The position numbers and the translations under genes are program-made. A stretch of 64,000 nt of DNA from Endozoicomonas sp965196975 (GTDB lineage: Bacteria; Pseudomonadota; Gammaproteobacteria; Pseudomonadales; Endozoicomonadaceae), in NCBI RefSeq assembly GCF_965196975.1, contig NZ_OZ239981.1, positions 5,456,001 through 5,520,000 of the forward strand. The letters run 5' to 3'. The notes below the pieces were generated by a model that was given only the letters and a program-made list of their open reading frames with translations, had not been told where the DNA came from and did not search any database. Shown in pieces: positions 44,605-53,025 of the stretch; within the stretch, counting starts at the first letter, position 1, and every line of letters begins with the position of its first letter.

Positions 44605-45363
44605 TCACAGGGCGCTTTTTTTCACACTATCCTTAACGAATTTTTGAACCTGAGAAATGGGAATAATACGGTAGCCTGCCGTTTCCAGTCGCTCATCCCC
44701 CAACCCCATAAGCTCCTGTGCAAGAAGCAGTGGGCTACCATGGCTGACAACAATAACGAACTGTTTATTCAGATCACAATCTCTATCATTAACAATGCTT
44801 AGAATCAAAGAATTCATCCTGCCCTGCATCTCAGAGCGAGTCTCTCCACCATAACTTTTGGGGGCTTTTGGGAACCAGAAGTCAGGCTCTTTGTATTGAC
44901 GGTAGTCCTGTCCTTCTCTGTCCCCGGCATTCTGTTCAATTGCCCTTGGATCAACCTCTCGTAGGAAACGGGGTATTTGCAGCTTCCCCATCACTATGTC
45001 AGCCGTTTCGATGGTTCTTGGCAATGGCGAAACAACTACCTTACAAACGTTGTCACCACTGATACCTGCCTCAATAAGCTGGTTGGATGTTTCCCTCACC
45101 TGCTCGCGCCCATACTCCGTCAGTTTGACAGGCCTGTAGCCACTGTTTTCCGGATTACTGTTAAAAATATGCTCAACGTTATGCTCCCCTTCGCCATGGC
45201 GAATGAAAACGAGACCTCCATGACCACTCTCACTTGAAGGCTCTATTGCTGATGCGTCCATACATACCCCTGCATCAATTGTTATCATTGTTGATAGTGC
45301 AATATAAGAACATACACGCCATGTGCGACTTTTAGGTTTGCATAAGGAGACATGACTGATCAT
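44605..45363 (-). CDS. Histidine phosphatase family protein, probably exported
   Basis: The 252-residue product is a histidine phosphatase (phosphoglycerate-mutase fold). The catalytic motif FIRHGEGEHN lies near residue 53, PLPRTIETADIV near 112, and the second histidine in IVVSHGSPLLL near 205. The N-terminus (RVCSYIALSTMITIDAGVCMDASA) looks like a weak signal sequence. The only long start is an ATG whose bases lie exactly at the edge of an IS982 element, so the original upstream region is lost. The substrate is unknown. Confidence 0.82.
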   Translation of the reverse strand: MISHVSLCKPKSRTWRVCSYIALSTMITIDAGVCMDASAIEPSSESGHGGLVFIRHGEGEHNVEHIFNSNPENSGYRPVKLTEYGREQVRETSNQLIEAGISGDNVCKVVVSPLPRTIETADIVMGKLQIPRFLREVDPRAIEQNAGDREGQDYRQYKEPDFWFPKAPKSYGGETRSEMQGRMNSLILSIVNDRDCDLNKQFVIVVSHGSPLLLAQELMGLGDERLETAGYRIIPISQVQKFVKDSVKKSAL

Positions 45364-46311
45364 GCTTTCTGCTATTAAAAGCAGTAGAAAGCAAAGAAGG
45401 TTTCAGTCATGCCCGTTGAAGAGTTTATCACTACAGTCTACTGCTTGATCGACGATTTGGTAAAAGAGCTTTTTCCTGTACCACTGCGACTTCGAGGGTT
45501 TCCACCAAAGCTCACTGATAGTGAAGCGATCACCATGGAAGTTGTCGGTGAATGGCTTGGGCATCATAAGGACACTGAGATTTGGAAGTATTTTACCCGA
45601 CACTGGCGACACCTGTTTCCTGACATTCCTTCACGCTCGGCATTTGTCAAACAGGCCGCCAACTTATGGCATGTGAAACAACGACTGCAAATTCGTATAG
45701 TCCAGATGATGCATGCAGATAATGCAGATATCCATTTAATCGATGGTTTTCCGATTGATGTTGTCGTCAGAACCCGTGCACCACAGAGCCGTATCTTTAA
45801 AGCTGAGGCTGGTTATGGTTACTGCGCTTCCAAGGACAAGAAGTTCTATGGCTTTCAGGGGCATTTGCTGGTTGAAGCACGAGGGATTCCTGTGGGTTTT
45901 ACTCTGACCGCAGCGAACGTAGATGAGCGTGATGCAGCCTATGACATGCTCGAGACCATTTCTGGCCTCTTGCTTGGCGATAAGGGCTATATAAGGCCTG
46001 AGTTTAAAGCTGATTGTCAGGAATTAGGTATTGATCTTCAGACGCCACTGAGAAAAAACATGCAAGATGAACGTCCGAAGTCGTTTGTAAAGCTGGTATT
46101 ACGGGTACGACGGAGAATAGAAACAGTGATAGGTCAATTGACAGAGCGCTTTGAAATAGAAAAGTGCCATTGTCGAGATAGATGGCATATGACATCACGT
46201 ATCGCTCGGAAGTTACTGGCACATAATATTGGTTCTTATCTGAATATAATTGCTGGTCGTCCTGCAATACAGTTTGAGAACCTTATTTCCGAAGATTAAA
46301 AAACGGAAAGC
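45364..46311 (+). mobile_element. IS982-family insertion sequence
   Basis: The block of about 948 bp is bounded by imperfect inverted repeats, GCTTTCTGCTATTAAAA at the left against GCTTTCCGTTTTTTAAT read inward from the right (12 of 17). It contains one intact transposase gene. I see no clear target duplication, so the exact ends are approximate by a few bases. Confidence 0.8.
45409..46299 (+). CDS. IS982-family transposase
   Basis: The 296-residue product is an IS982-type DDE transposase: LIDDLVKELFP and PPKLTDSEAITMEVVGEWLG at the start, IDGFPIDVVVRTRAPQ with the first aspartate, ANVDERDAAYDMLETISGLLLGDKGYI with the second, and RRIETVIGQLTERFEIEK with the glutamate. The frame is undamaged. 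Confidence 0.95.
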   Translation: MPVEEFITTVYCLIDDLVKELFPVPLRLRGFPPKLTDSEAITMEVVGEWLGHHKDTEIWKYFTRHWRHLFPDIPSRSAFVKQAANLWHVKQRLQIRIVQMMHADNADIHLIDGFPIDVVVRTRAPQSRIFKAEAGYGYCASKDKKFYGFQGHLLVEARGIPVGFTLTAANVDERDAAYDMLETISGLLLGDKGYIRPEFKADCQELGIDLQTPLRKNMQDERPKSFVKLVLRVRRRIETVIGQLTERFEIEKCHCRDRWHMTSRIARKLLAHNIGSYLNIIAGRPAIQFENLISED

Positions 46312-46357
46312 AAATAATTGCGTGATTTTGAAGATACAACTTGGACTTACCATCATG

Positions 46358-46527
46358 CTAGCCCGGATATTTCATAAACGTGCTCCCGTTCTCGCTTGTC
46401 CTTTGCCGCCCTAAGGGAGTTTTGCTCGGTCGACCGTACTCCCCGGTACGGCACTCCCTCACAAAATCCCTTAGGGCGACAAAGTCCTGCCCGAGATTCG
46501 GGGCAGTTTATGAAATATCCGGGCTAG
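46358..46527. repeat. MITE-like inverted-repeat element
   Basis: The 170-bp block has perfect 22-bp terminal inverted repeats (the left begins CTAGCCCGGATATTTCAT, the right ends with its inverse) and a second internal stem, GCCCTAAGGGAGTTTTG against CAAAATCCCTTAGGGC with one unpaired base. The centre holds GTACTCCCCGGTAC. There is no gene. It lies 46 bases past the IS982 element and together they fill the 290-base gap. Confidence 0.8.
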
Positions 46528-46589
46528 TAATTTGAGATAGTTTCAGACAAAGTCGCACATCGCGTAACATACTTTTTTTATAAAAGGCT

Positions 46590-46916
46590 TCATTTTTTCA
46601 AACTTGCCATAGCTGAGGGATAAACCACCCGTTTGGAAGAAACATTCTGCTTCAAGTAAGTCACTCGACCTCTCTGAAGTTTATGTTTTGGTGCCAGAGG
46701 CATATTGATACTTAACAGAGCAATCGCATCAATGGAGAGCAACTCTTTTTGTCCGGGATATGGAAAGTTCCACTCCTGAACATACTCCTCAGCGTCATCA
46801 GGGTCTTCTGAAGTTACGTCATCTACAATCAGGGACCATTGATATATCCACTCTTTCTTGATCGGCTTGGGCCTTGAATCAGATATAGACAGTGAAAAGC
46901 GGGTTCGTCTCAACAC
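46590..46916 (-). CDS. Small protein, unknown function
   Basis: The product has 108 residues from a GTG at 46916 with GAGGAG seven bases upstream; the frame extends to another GTG at 46949 without such a site. The middle is acidic (VDDVTSEDPDDAEEYVQEW) with several tryptophans, the end basic. There is no signal or membrane segment. I do not recognise a family. Confidence 0.55.
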   Translation of the reverse strand: MLRRTRFSLSISDSRPKPIKKEWIYQWSLIVDDVTSEDPDDAEEYVQEWNFPYPGQKELLSIDAIALLSINMPLAPKHKLQRGRVTYLKQNVSSKRVVYPSAMASLKK

Positions 46917-47211
46917 GTTACTACTCCTCGGTAATTCAGAAGACGTCACTTTATAGAATCATTAGTGTGCAGCCGCACAGGCCTTTCGAGGTAGGTAGTG
47001 TAGTCAAAAAAAGACTGGTCATAAGTACCAAAAAGCATATTACTGATCCCCCCCAGCGAGGGAAAAATATCTTTCTTGAATTAATGGAGCCTTCAGGCCA
47101 AACCACCATTTTTTAACAAACAAGACAAAAATAAGTTAATTTAAGAATGAACCTATCTCAATCAATACAGCCTAAGTAAATATCAAAACAAAATAATAAC
47201 CAGTAAAAATC

Positions 47212-48531
47212 GTGTCTACTCTTATAATTCAATCCAGTAGACAGATTCCAAAACCTATGCAGCCAGGCAAAAAAAACAAGGAAAAACAACCCATTATAAA
47301 TAGCACTATGATTCTACTCATAGCTGGATTATGCGGGGTTGTCACCGGATGGTTTGACCTTAATGAGTTCAATCAGGCCAGTGAGGTTGTATCCGACCTG
47401 TTCATACGGATGCTGAAACTTATCAGCCTCCCAATTATTTTTTTCGCACTGGTTTCAACCCTTTCCGGTATGGGCAATGCTTCCGATGTTAAGCGCCTTG
47501 GCGGCCAGGTTCTGAAATACACGGTGATCACGACTCTGGTCGCTGCCACCGTTGCCCTGGCTCTATACTTATTCATAGCCCCGGCGGGAAATATAAGCCC
47601 ATTAGCGGCAGCTGCAGAGCCTTCAGGCCCATCTGGAAGTTATTGGTCCTATCTTATTGGCGTAATTCCTTCCAGTTTTATTGAGCCTTTCTATACCCAT
47701 AATGTGATGGGCGTTTTATTTCTGGCCCTCCTCCTCAGTGCTGCCACTATGGCTCTGGAAAACCAACATAAAGAAGTTCTGCATTCCTTTTTTGACAGTA
47801 TGTTCGCTGCCATTATGAAAATGACCGGACTGATTCTCAAACTCATGCCTCTGGCCGTCTGGGCATTCGTAAACCAGTTCATTCATGACCTTCAGGGTCA
47901 GGCAATTCTTCAGGACCTTGCTCTTTATTTGCTCTGTGTGCTTTTGGCTAATATCGTTCAAGCTGGTCTGATATTACCCTTGTTTCTGAAATTTAAAGGG
48001 ATTTCCCCCTGGCAAACCATGAAAGCCATGTGGCCAGCCCTGACCGTTGCTTTTTTTGCAAAATCATCAGCAGCAGCACTGCCCTATGCCGTTGAATGTG
48101 CAGAAAAAGACATGAAAGTTCAGAGTAAAGTGGCCCGTTTCAGCCTCCCCCTTTGCATCACCGTCAATATGAATGCCTGCGCTGCCTTCATACTGATTAC
48201 GGTTCTCTTTGTCTCGCAAAGTAACGGCGTTATGTTCTCACCTCTGGAGCTGCTCTCATGGATAGTGATTGCCAGTATTGCCGCCATTGGTAATGCCGGT
48301 GTTCCCATGGGCTGTTATATGCTGTCCAGTGCATTTCTGGCCGCTATGGGGGTACCACTTCAGCTGTTGGTTATTATTCTGCCGTTCTACGCCTTGATTG
48401 ATATGCTTGAGAGTGCGATTAACGTGTGGTCAGACTCTTGTGTGACCGCCATGGTTAACGCCGACCTGTTACCCGATATGAGTTTGAGAGAGGGAGAGAG
48501 TGATAAAGCAACTCAAGTGGATCACCATTGA
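47212..48531 (+). CDS. Dicarboxylate/amino acid:cation symporter (DAACS family)
   Basis: The 439-residue product is a GltP/DctA-type symporter of the inner membrane that takes up dicarboxylates or acidic amino acids with sodium or protons. Family motifs are MLKLISLPIIFFALVSTLSGM, AFFAKSSAAALPYAVECAEK (serine-rich hairpin) and LCITVNMNACAAFILI, which corresponds to the NMDGT region but reads NMNAC. That change may alter cation coupling. The start is GTG at 47212 without a clear ribosome site; an ATG at 47257 is an alternative. The gene stands alone. Confidence 0.9.
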   Translation: MSTLIIQSSRQIPKPMQPGKKNKEKQPIINSTMILLIAGLCGVVTGWFDLNEFNQASEVVSDLFIRMLKLISLPIIFFALVSTLSGMGNASDVKRLGGQVLKYTVITTLVAATVALALYLFIAPAGNISPLAAAAEPSGPSGSYWSYLIGVIPSSFIEPFYTHNVMGVLFLALLLSAATMALENQHKEVLHSFFDSMFAAIMKMTGLILKLMPLAVWAFVNQFIHDLQGQAILQDLALYLLCVLLANIVQAGLILPLFLKFKGISPWQTMKAMWPALTVAFFAKSSAAALPYAVECAEKDMKVQSKVARFSLPLCITVNMNACAAFILITVLFVSQSNGVMFSPLELLSWIVIASIAAIGNAGVPMGCYMLSSAFLAAMGVPLQLLVIILPFYALIDMLESAINVWSDSCVTAMVNADLLPDMSLREGESDKATQVDHH

Positions 48532-48544
48532 AGTGATCCACCTT
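48515..48544. terminator. Hairpin between symporter gene and ribH, possible shared terminator
   Basis: AAGTGGATCAC-CATTGAA-GTGATCCACCTT is a strong stem that overlaps the symporter stop codon and lies just beyond the end of convergent ribH. Neither side has a long T-run, so termination strength is uncertain. Confidence 0.5.
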
Positions 48545-48549
48545 GGATC

Positions 48550-49035
48550 TTAACCTTTAACCTGGCTGATCCAGTGTAAAAGCTCAGAGGTGGCGTACAC
48601 TGCCTCTACGCCTTTATTCATGTGATCATCACCGGAGCGTTTTTTTGCGTCTTCCACGCTATCAACCCCAATGACTTCATTGATTACTGGCTTCCCGAAA
48701 CGCTCCGTGACATCCATAAAGCCTTCAAATACACCATGAAGTACCATCTCATCATGGCTGGTGATACCTTTCAAAACCACCCCAAAAGCCAGGATAGCAT
48801 CCAGACCCGGGTCTTTTTCAAACAGAATCCGTGCCGCAAGCGGAAGTTCCAGTGAGCCCGGGACTTTGTGAATAGAGATGTTCTCCGGTTTAACATCCAA
48901 TACCAGAAGCTCTTTTTGAGCCCGGTTAATCATGGCATCGACACAGTCACTGTGCCAGCTGCTACCTATAATCGCCAGCCGCGCATGAGGAATTTTGTGG
49001 AACTGTTCCGGGGTTTTAGGAAGGCCTGCGCCCAT
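48550..49035 (-). CDS. ribH: 6,7-dimethyl-8-ribityllumazine synthase, type-II-like
   Basis: The 161-residue product is a lumazine synthase, which condenses the pyrimidine intermediate with 3,4-dihydroxybutanone phosphate in riboflavin synthesis. PGSLELPLAARILFE and the active-site histidine in ITSHDEMV are present. The features IIGSSWHSDCVDAMI, the short GVVLKGITSH loop and DHMNKGVEAVYAT resemble RibH2 (the decameric type II enzyme) more than the common RibH1, which has GATPHFDYV. It may be a second copy beside a canonical gene elsewhere. It lies 80 bases downstream of bioA in the same direction. Confidence 0.88.
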   Translation of the reverse strand: MGAGLPKTPEQFHKIPHARLAIIGSSWHSDCVDAMINRAQKELLVLDVKPENISIHKVPGSLELPLAARILFEKDPGLDAILAFGVVLKGITSHDEMVLHGVFEGFMDVTERFGKPVINEVIGVDSVEDAKKRSGDDHMNKGVEAVYATSELLHWISQVKG

Positions 49036-49116
49036 CAGGGGTACTCCTTTAAGTAACGATTAGATAATAGTTTGATGGTGAAAGTTAGCTGGCTGCCGGT
49101 CTTCCGGCAAACCTGT

Positions 49117-50406
49117 TTAATTATTTACCCGATGAAGAACTCGGCAAATGCTGCTACAAAGCGCTACCAGCTCATCGTGGGAAATGACGTAAGGAGGCAT
49201 CACATAAACCAGCTTGCCAAAAGGTCGAACCCAAACTCCCTCTTCAACAAACAAAGGTTGAATTTCGGACATCACCACCGGCTCTTTTAGCTCCACGACA
49301 CCAATACCCCCCAATACTCGGACATCAGTAACCGCAGGCATTTCAAAACAAGGCATTAAGCCTTCCCTGAGTGTTTTTTCAATCGCCGTCAACTGACCAT
49401 GCCATTCGCCTCTGGACAGGATCTCCAGACTGGCATTACCCGCAGCACAAGCCAGTGGATTAGCCATAAAGGTAGGGCCGTGCATAAAAGGGCCGTGTTC
49501 AGAAATGGTTTGGCTGATCTCCTCTGAACACAGAGTTGCGGCCATCGTCATGTACCCCCCCGTCAGGGCTTTTCCGACACACATGATATCCGGAACAACA
49601 CCCGCATGTTCACAGGCAAACAGCTTTCCGGTGCGACCAAACCCCGTAGCGATTTCGTCATGAATCAGCAGTACCTCATAGTCGTCACACAACTGGCGCA
49701 GACGAACCAGGTATTCTGGTGAATAAAAATACATGCCTCCAGCACCCTGAACAATGGGCTCAATAATCACACCCGCCAGCTGATTCCCCTGTCGATCCAG
49801 TATCTGCTGCAGCTCATCAATATGCCTTTCTTCAAAAGCTTCACCAAAACGACACTCGGGACGGGGGACAAAATAGTGCTGAGGAAGAATACCGGTAAAC
49901 CAGTGGTGCATGCCGCCATCAGGATCACAGACAGACATTCCCCCGGTGGTATCCCCGTAATAGCCCCCCCTGACGGTCAGCATTTTATTCTTTTCAGGCC
50001 TGTCACGGGCAATCCAGTATTGCATCGCCATTTTGATAGCAACTTCAACAGCCACAGAGCCTGAGTCTGCAAAAAACACCGTTTGAATAGGCTCAGGGGT
50101 CATCGCCACCAGCTTTTTAGCCAGATCAATTGCAGGCTTATGGGTCAGGCCACCAAACATGACATGGGAGAAATCATCAATCTGACTCTTTAGTGCCGCA
50201 TTCATTTCAGGGTGGTTATAGCCATGTACCATGCACCACCAGGAAGACATGCCATCAATGACCCTGCGCCCATCATTCAGATGCAAATAGACACCATCTG
50301 CCCCGACCACCGGGAACATATCCACGCGATTAATGGTCGTACTGTAAGGGTGCCAGATATGTTCGGCATCAAAGATCAGCTCTTCCGGGGTTATTAGAGG
50401 GCTCAA
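49117..50406 (-). CDS. bioA: Adenosylmethionine-8-amino-7-oxononanoate aminotransferase
   Basis: The 429-residue product is BioA, the PLP enzyme that converts KAPA to DAPA in biotin synthesis using S-adenosylmethionine as amino donor. Motifs are IWHPYSTT, DGMSSWWCMVHGYNHP, FFADSGSVAVEVAIKMA, IHDEIATGFGRTGKLFA and the PLP lysine in VGKALTGGYMT. It stands without bioBFCD. Biotin is needed by the acyl-CoA carboxylase encoded in this window. No BirA operator was seen upstream. Confidence 0.96.
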   Translation of the reverse strand: MSPLITPEELIFDAEHIWHPYSTTINRVDMFPVVGADGVYLHLNDGRRVIDGMSSWWCMVHGYNHPEMNAALKSQIDDFSHVMFGGLTHKPAIDLAKKLVAMTPEPIQTVFFADSGSVAVEVAIKMAMQYWIARDRPEKNKMLTVRGGYYGDTTGGMSVCDPDGGMHHWFTGILPQHYFVPRPECRFGEAFEERHIDELQQILDRQGNQLAGVIIEPIVQGAGGMYFYSPEYLVRLRQLCDDYEVLLIHDEIATGFGRTGKLFACEHAGVVPDIMCVGKALTGGYMTMAATLCSEEISQTISEHGPFMHGPTFMANPLACAAGNASLEILSRGEWHGQLTAIEKTLREGLMPCFEMPAVTDVRVLGGIGVVELKEPVVMSEIQPLFVEEGVWVRPFGKLVYVMPPYVISHDELVALCSSICRVLHRVNN

Positions 50407-50823
50407 GCCTGACTCCTTTTTACACGTAATGTGTTTGACCTTTCCGGATGGAGAAGATAATCGCGGTGCTGTTCTGTAGCAAGCGTAAACAGCACTTTGT
50501 ACCCATCAAATTCACCAAACCCGTTATGAGAATGGTTGACCGAAGCGTAAAACATGAGACAAAGGGAAGTGAAGAGCCATGGTTATGTCGAGAAGCTTCA
50601 ACACAGATTCAGGCTCAGACAGTCAGTACAATAGGGGGATAGAAAATGCGTTGGGTATTGTTTACCCCTTATGGCTGTTTTCCTGATCCTAACCTACTCT
50701 GCCCCTGTGGATAATTTGAATAGTTCGTTCCAAAATCAGATGATCTTCAAATCCATTCGTCACTATTGATGAGTGTTCCATGGGACATTTTTCAAAAATG
50801 GCGGCAGCTATTGTGGAAGTAAT
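50407..50823. other. Intergenic region between bioA and the QueD-like gene
   Basis: These 417 bases separate two divergent genes and should hold both promoters. I see no convincing gene on either strand and no tRNA. The palindrome GGGTA-TTGTT-TACCC at 50653-50667 could be an operator, but nothing supports it further. Confidence 0.5.
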
Positions 50824-51681
50824 ATGCAGGCTCTGTTCGTAAACCAACTGTCGACCCTGGACTTCAGTTACCTCTGTCCAAAGCGCGGGTTGGTGGGTGA
50901 AACCTGGCTTGTGGATGTCATGCTGGGTGGCGAGCTTGATGAACAGGGCATGGTGTTTGATTTTGGGCATGTGAAGAAACAGGTTAAAGCAATGCTGGAT
51001 AGCCTGTCAGACCACCGCCTTCTGGTTCCCCTGAACGCAGAAGAGACCTCCATTACCCATAACAAAGAGCAGTTAGTTGTTCGCTTTCAAACCTGCCATG
51101 GGATTATTACCTGTTCAGCACCGGCACAGGCTGTTCTGCTGGTTGATTCAGAGGCTATAACTCCGGAGTTGCTTACCCCCTTTCTGGAGGAGGCCATACA
51201 CCGGGAACTGCCAGGCAATGTCACAACGGTTGAGCTCAGGTTATACCCTGAAGATATTGGTGGGGCTTACTATCATTACAGCCATGGTTTGAAGAAACAC
51301 GATGGGGATTGCCAGCGGATTGCTCATGGGCACCGCTCTCAGATCAAGGTTTTTGTCGATGAGCAACGGGATCAGGCTCTGGAGGCCTGGTGGGCATCAC
51401 AGTGGCGTGACATTTACATCGCCACAAAAGAGGATCTACAGGCTTCCTTCCAAGAGAGCAACGTGGAGCATTATCGATTCTGCTACACAGCCAACCAGGG
51501 GTACTTTGAGATCAGCCTGCCCAGCAGTAACTGCTATTTGATCGACACCGACTCCACTGTCGAACTGCTTGCTACCCATATTGCTCTCTGTCTGGCTGAG
51601 CGAAAGCCTGGCAAGACCATCCGGGTCGTTGCTTTTGAGGGCCTGAATAAAGGCGCCATTGCTACGCACTCACTAAAGTAG
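50824..51681 (+). CDS. QueD/6-pyruvoyl-tetrahydropterin-synthase-like protein, two-domain
   Basis: The 285-residue product has two tunnelling-fold halves. The first (residues about 1-110) has LDFSYLCPKRGLVGETWLVDV and DEQGMVFDFGHVKKQVKAMLD, the typical QueD pattern with DFG/xLK. The second has the HGHR motif in RIAHGHRSQIKVFVDE, the zinc-binding pair of this family. QueD makes 6-carboxy-tetrahydropterin for queuosine; this longer form is of unproven reaction. The start ATG at 50824 has GGAAG at the right distance; the frame opens earlier at 50773 without such a site. Its last 20 bases overlap the convergent DUF2061 gene. Confidence 0.85.
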   Translation: MQALFVNQLSTLDFSYLCPKRGLVGETWLVDVMLGGELDEQGMVFDFGHVKKQVKAMLDSLSDHRLLVPLNAEETSITHNKEQLVVRFQTCHGIITCSAPAQAVLLVDSEAITPELLTPFLEEAIHRELPGNVTTVELRLYPEDIGGAYYHYSHGLKKHDGDCQRIAHGHRSQIKVFVDEQRDQALEAWWASQWRDIYIATKEDLQASFQESNVEHYRFCYTANQGYFEISLPSSNCYLIDTDSTVELLATHIALCLAERKPGKTIRVVAFEGLNKGAIATHSLK

Positions 51682-51868
51682 CGGTATGCTTTGGTCTAAC
51701 GTTTTTAAATCGATTCCAGACTTTTTCATGGAAATAATAAGCCACGGTATTCACAGCAGGCTCAACCATCGCCAGTGCACCACCGACCATAATATCGCCA
51801 GTCATCAGATAACCTACTGAAAATGCAACACAAAAGTGTACTGCTGCAAAAGAAACGGTCTTAGCCAT
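51662..51868 (-). CDS. DUF2061 small membrane protein
   Basis: The 68-residue product starts MAKTVSFAAVHFCVAFSVGY, with two hydrophobic segments and the conserved block GGALAMVEPAVNTVAYYFHEKVW of DUF2061 proteins. The start has a perfect GGAGG five bases upstream. A longer frame to 51988 runs through the promoter and is rejected. About 50 bases upstream lies a Fur-like box, so iron may control it. The role of DUF2061 proteins is unknown to me. Confidence 0.88.
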   Translation of the reverse strand: MAKTVSFAAVHFCVAFSVGYLMTGDIMVGGALAMVEPAVNTVAYYFHEKVWNRFKNVRPKHTATLVSA

Positions 51869-51918
51869 CTTGTCCTCCGGTCTTCGTGACCACTCAATCG
51901 TTGTTGGCTTTATTATAT

Positions 51919-51937
51919 GAGAATGATTATCAATTAT
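51919..51937. promoter_or_regulatory. Putative Fur box
   Basis: GAGAATGATTATCAATTAT contains the core GAGAATGATTATCA, close to the Fur consensus GATAATGATAATCATTATC. It lies 50 bases before the DUF2061 start and 88 before the divergent gene at 52026. I infer iron-dependent repression of one or both. Confidence 0.55.
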
Positions 51938-52025
51938 AAAAATAAAACAAACCAACACATTCAATAGAAAAAAACTATTAACAATCAACTAATCTTTAGG
52001 TAATGGCCAAAAAGGAGAACGTGCT

Positions 52026-52697
52026 ATGTCGTCTTCACTGACGGATCAGATTAATAACCGCCCAAACCAGCCCGACCCTATTAAAGACCCGGAGATTGGA
52101 CCATCAGTCCAGGCAGCGGCAGAGGATAACGTTGAGGCCAGCTTTACCGATACGCTAACTGAGCTGCCGAAAATGCTAGAGATGGATTTCAATAAGGTAG
52201 AAAACCTTCTGGCCAATCTGGCCGCTACCAACCCGTTTCGTCCGGACATGGCTTTTGGAAAGCAGCCAGAGGTTGCTGTCATTGATGCCAGCAATAGCGT
52301 TCAATCAGCACCTGTCGCTCCCATTGGTGCTGCTGTGGATGCAAGCCATGTCAGTAAACTAAGGCAGGTTAATGCCGCTTTGGCAGAATATGATGTGCGA
52401 CTTCAGCAGGTATTTGATGAAATGGCTCTTTCCCGTTCAGGCAGAAAACCAGACCTGCATAACATGGGGATAGAATATGAGCGCTTGATGACGTTTGTTC
52501 GTCAAACTGAATACCATTTGACTCAAGCGATCAAACTGATACCGGAAACGCTCCCAGAGAATACAGGACAGCCAATAGCTCAATTAATGCCAGAATTTAC
52601 CCAAAGTCTGGTTCGCTATGACAGTGAGTTTCAGCAGATCTTCGGCGTTATTCAGCATGAATTAAAGCAGGCAGAGATTGCCAGTAGAGCTTCTTGA
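52026..52697 (+). CDS. Unknown acidic protein
   Basis: The 223-residue product is acidic, without signal peptide or membrane segments. The first 50 residues are Pro/Asp/Asn-rich and likely disordered (TDQINNRPNQPDPIKDPEIG); the rest is helical with possible coiled coils (VNAALAEYDVRLQQVFDEMA). AAGGAG lies nine bases before the ATG. I do not recognise a family. It reads away from the Fur-like box and the DUF2061 gene. Confidence 0.65.
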   Translation: MSSSLTDQINNRPNQPDPIKDPEIGPSVQAAAEDNVEASFTDTLTELPKMLEMDFNKVENLLANLAATNPFRPDMAFGKQPEVAVIDASNSVQSAPVAPIGAAVDASHVSKLRQVNAALAEYDVRLQQVFDEMALSRSGRKPDLHNMGIEYERLMTFVRQTEYHLTQAIKLIPETLPENTGQPIAQLMPEFTQSLVRYDSEFQQIFGVIQHELKQAEIASRAS

Positions 52698-52788
52698 ACA
52701 ACTGCTGCTGGTTAAAACAACCAGCACTTCTGCTGATGATCCCCTTCAACTCCACAAGATAATTAAAATAAAACAAGTGTAGCCAACA

Positions 52789-52995
52789 ATGAGTAACAAG
52801 CCGCTCAATACTTTCAGTAGCGTTGCGGCTATACTCTTCCTTCTCCAGATAGTTCGCATTATTCTGCTAACGACAGCTCATCAACATTTTTTCTTGGGTC
52901 AAAGCACTCTTATAAAAAAAGAAATGACAATAAACTTATGGGTATTTTGGTTTTTAACATCACTGTCGGAACTTATCCCTAGAGGAGTTATCTAA
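52789..52995 (+). CDS. Possible small membrane protein
   Basis: The 68-residue frame has two hydrophobic stretches (VAAILFLLQIVRIILLTTA and INLWVFWFLTSLSEL). No clear ribosome binding site is seen and I know no homologue. It could be chance. It lies between two unrelated genes in an AT-rich stretch. Confidence 0.35.
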   Translation: MSNKPLNTFSSVAAILFLLQIVRIILLTTAHQHFFLGQSTLIKKEMTINLWVFWFLTSLSELIPRGVI

Positions 52996-53025
52996 CTGTT
53001 CATCCTGCAAAAATGCTTAAATAAT

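Noticed and set aside
46892..47116. 74-codon plus-strand frame
   Set aside because: Overlaps the 5' end of the minus-strand small gene, no ribosome site, no recognisable features.
50448..50642. 64-codon frame between bioA and the QueD-like gene
   Set aside because: No homology, no convincing ribosome site, lies in a divergent promoter region.
52706..52726. Hairpin TGCTGGTT-AAAAC-AACCAGCA
   Set aside because: Lies after the gene at 52026 but has no T-tail on either strand.
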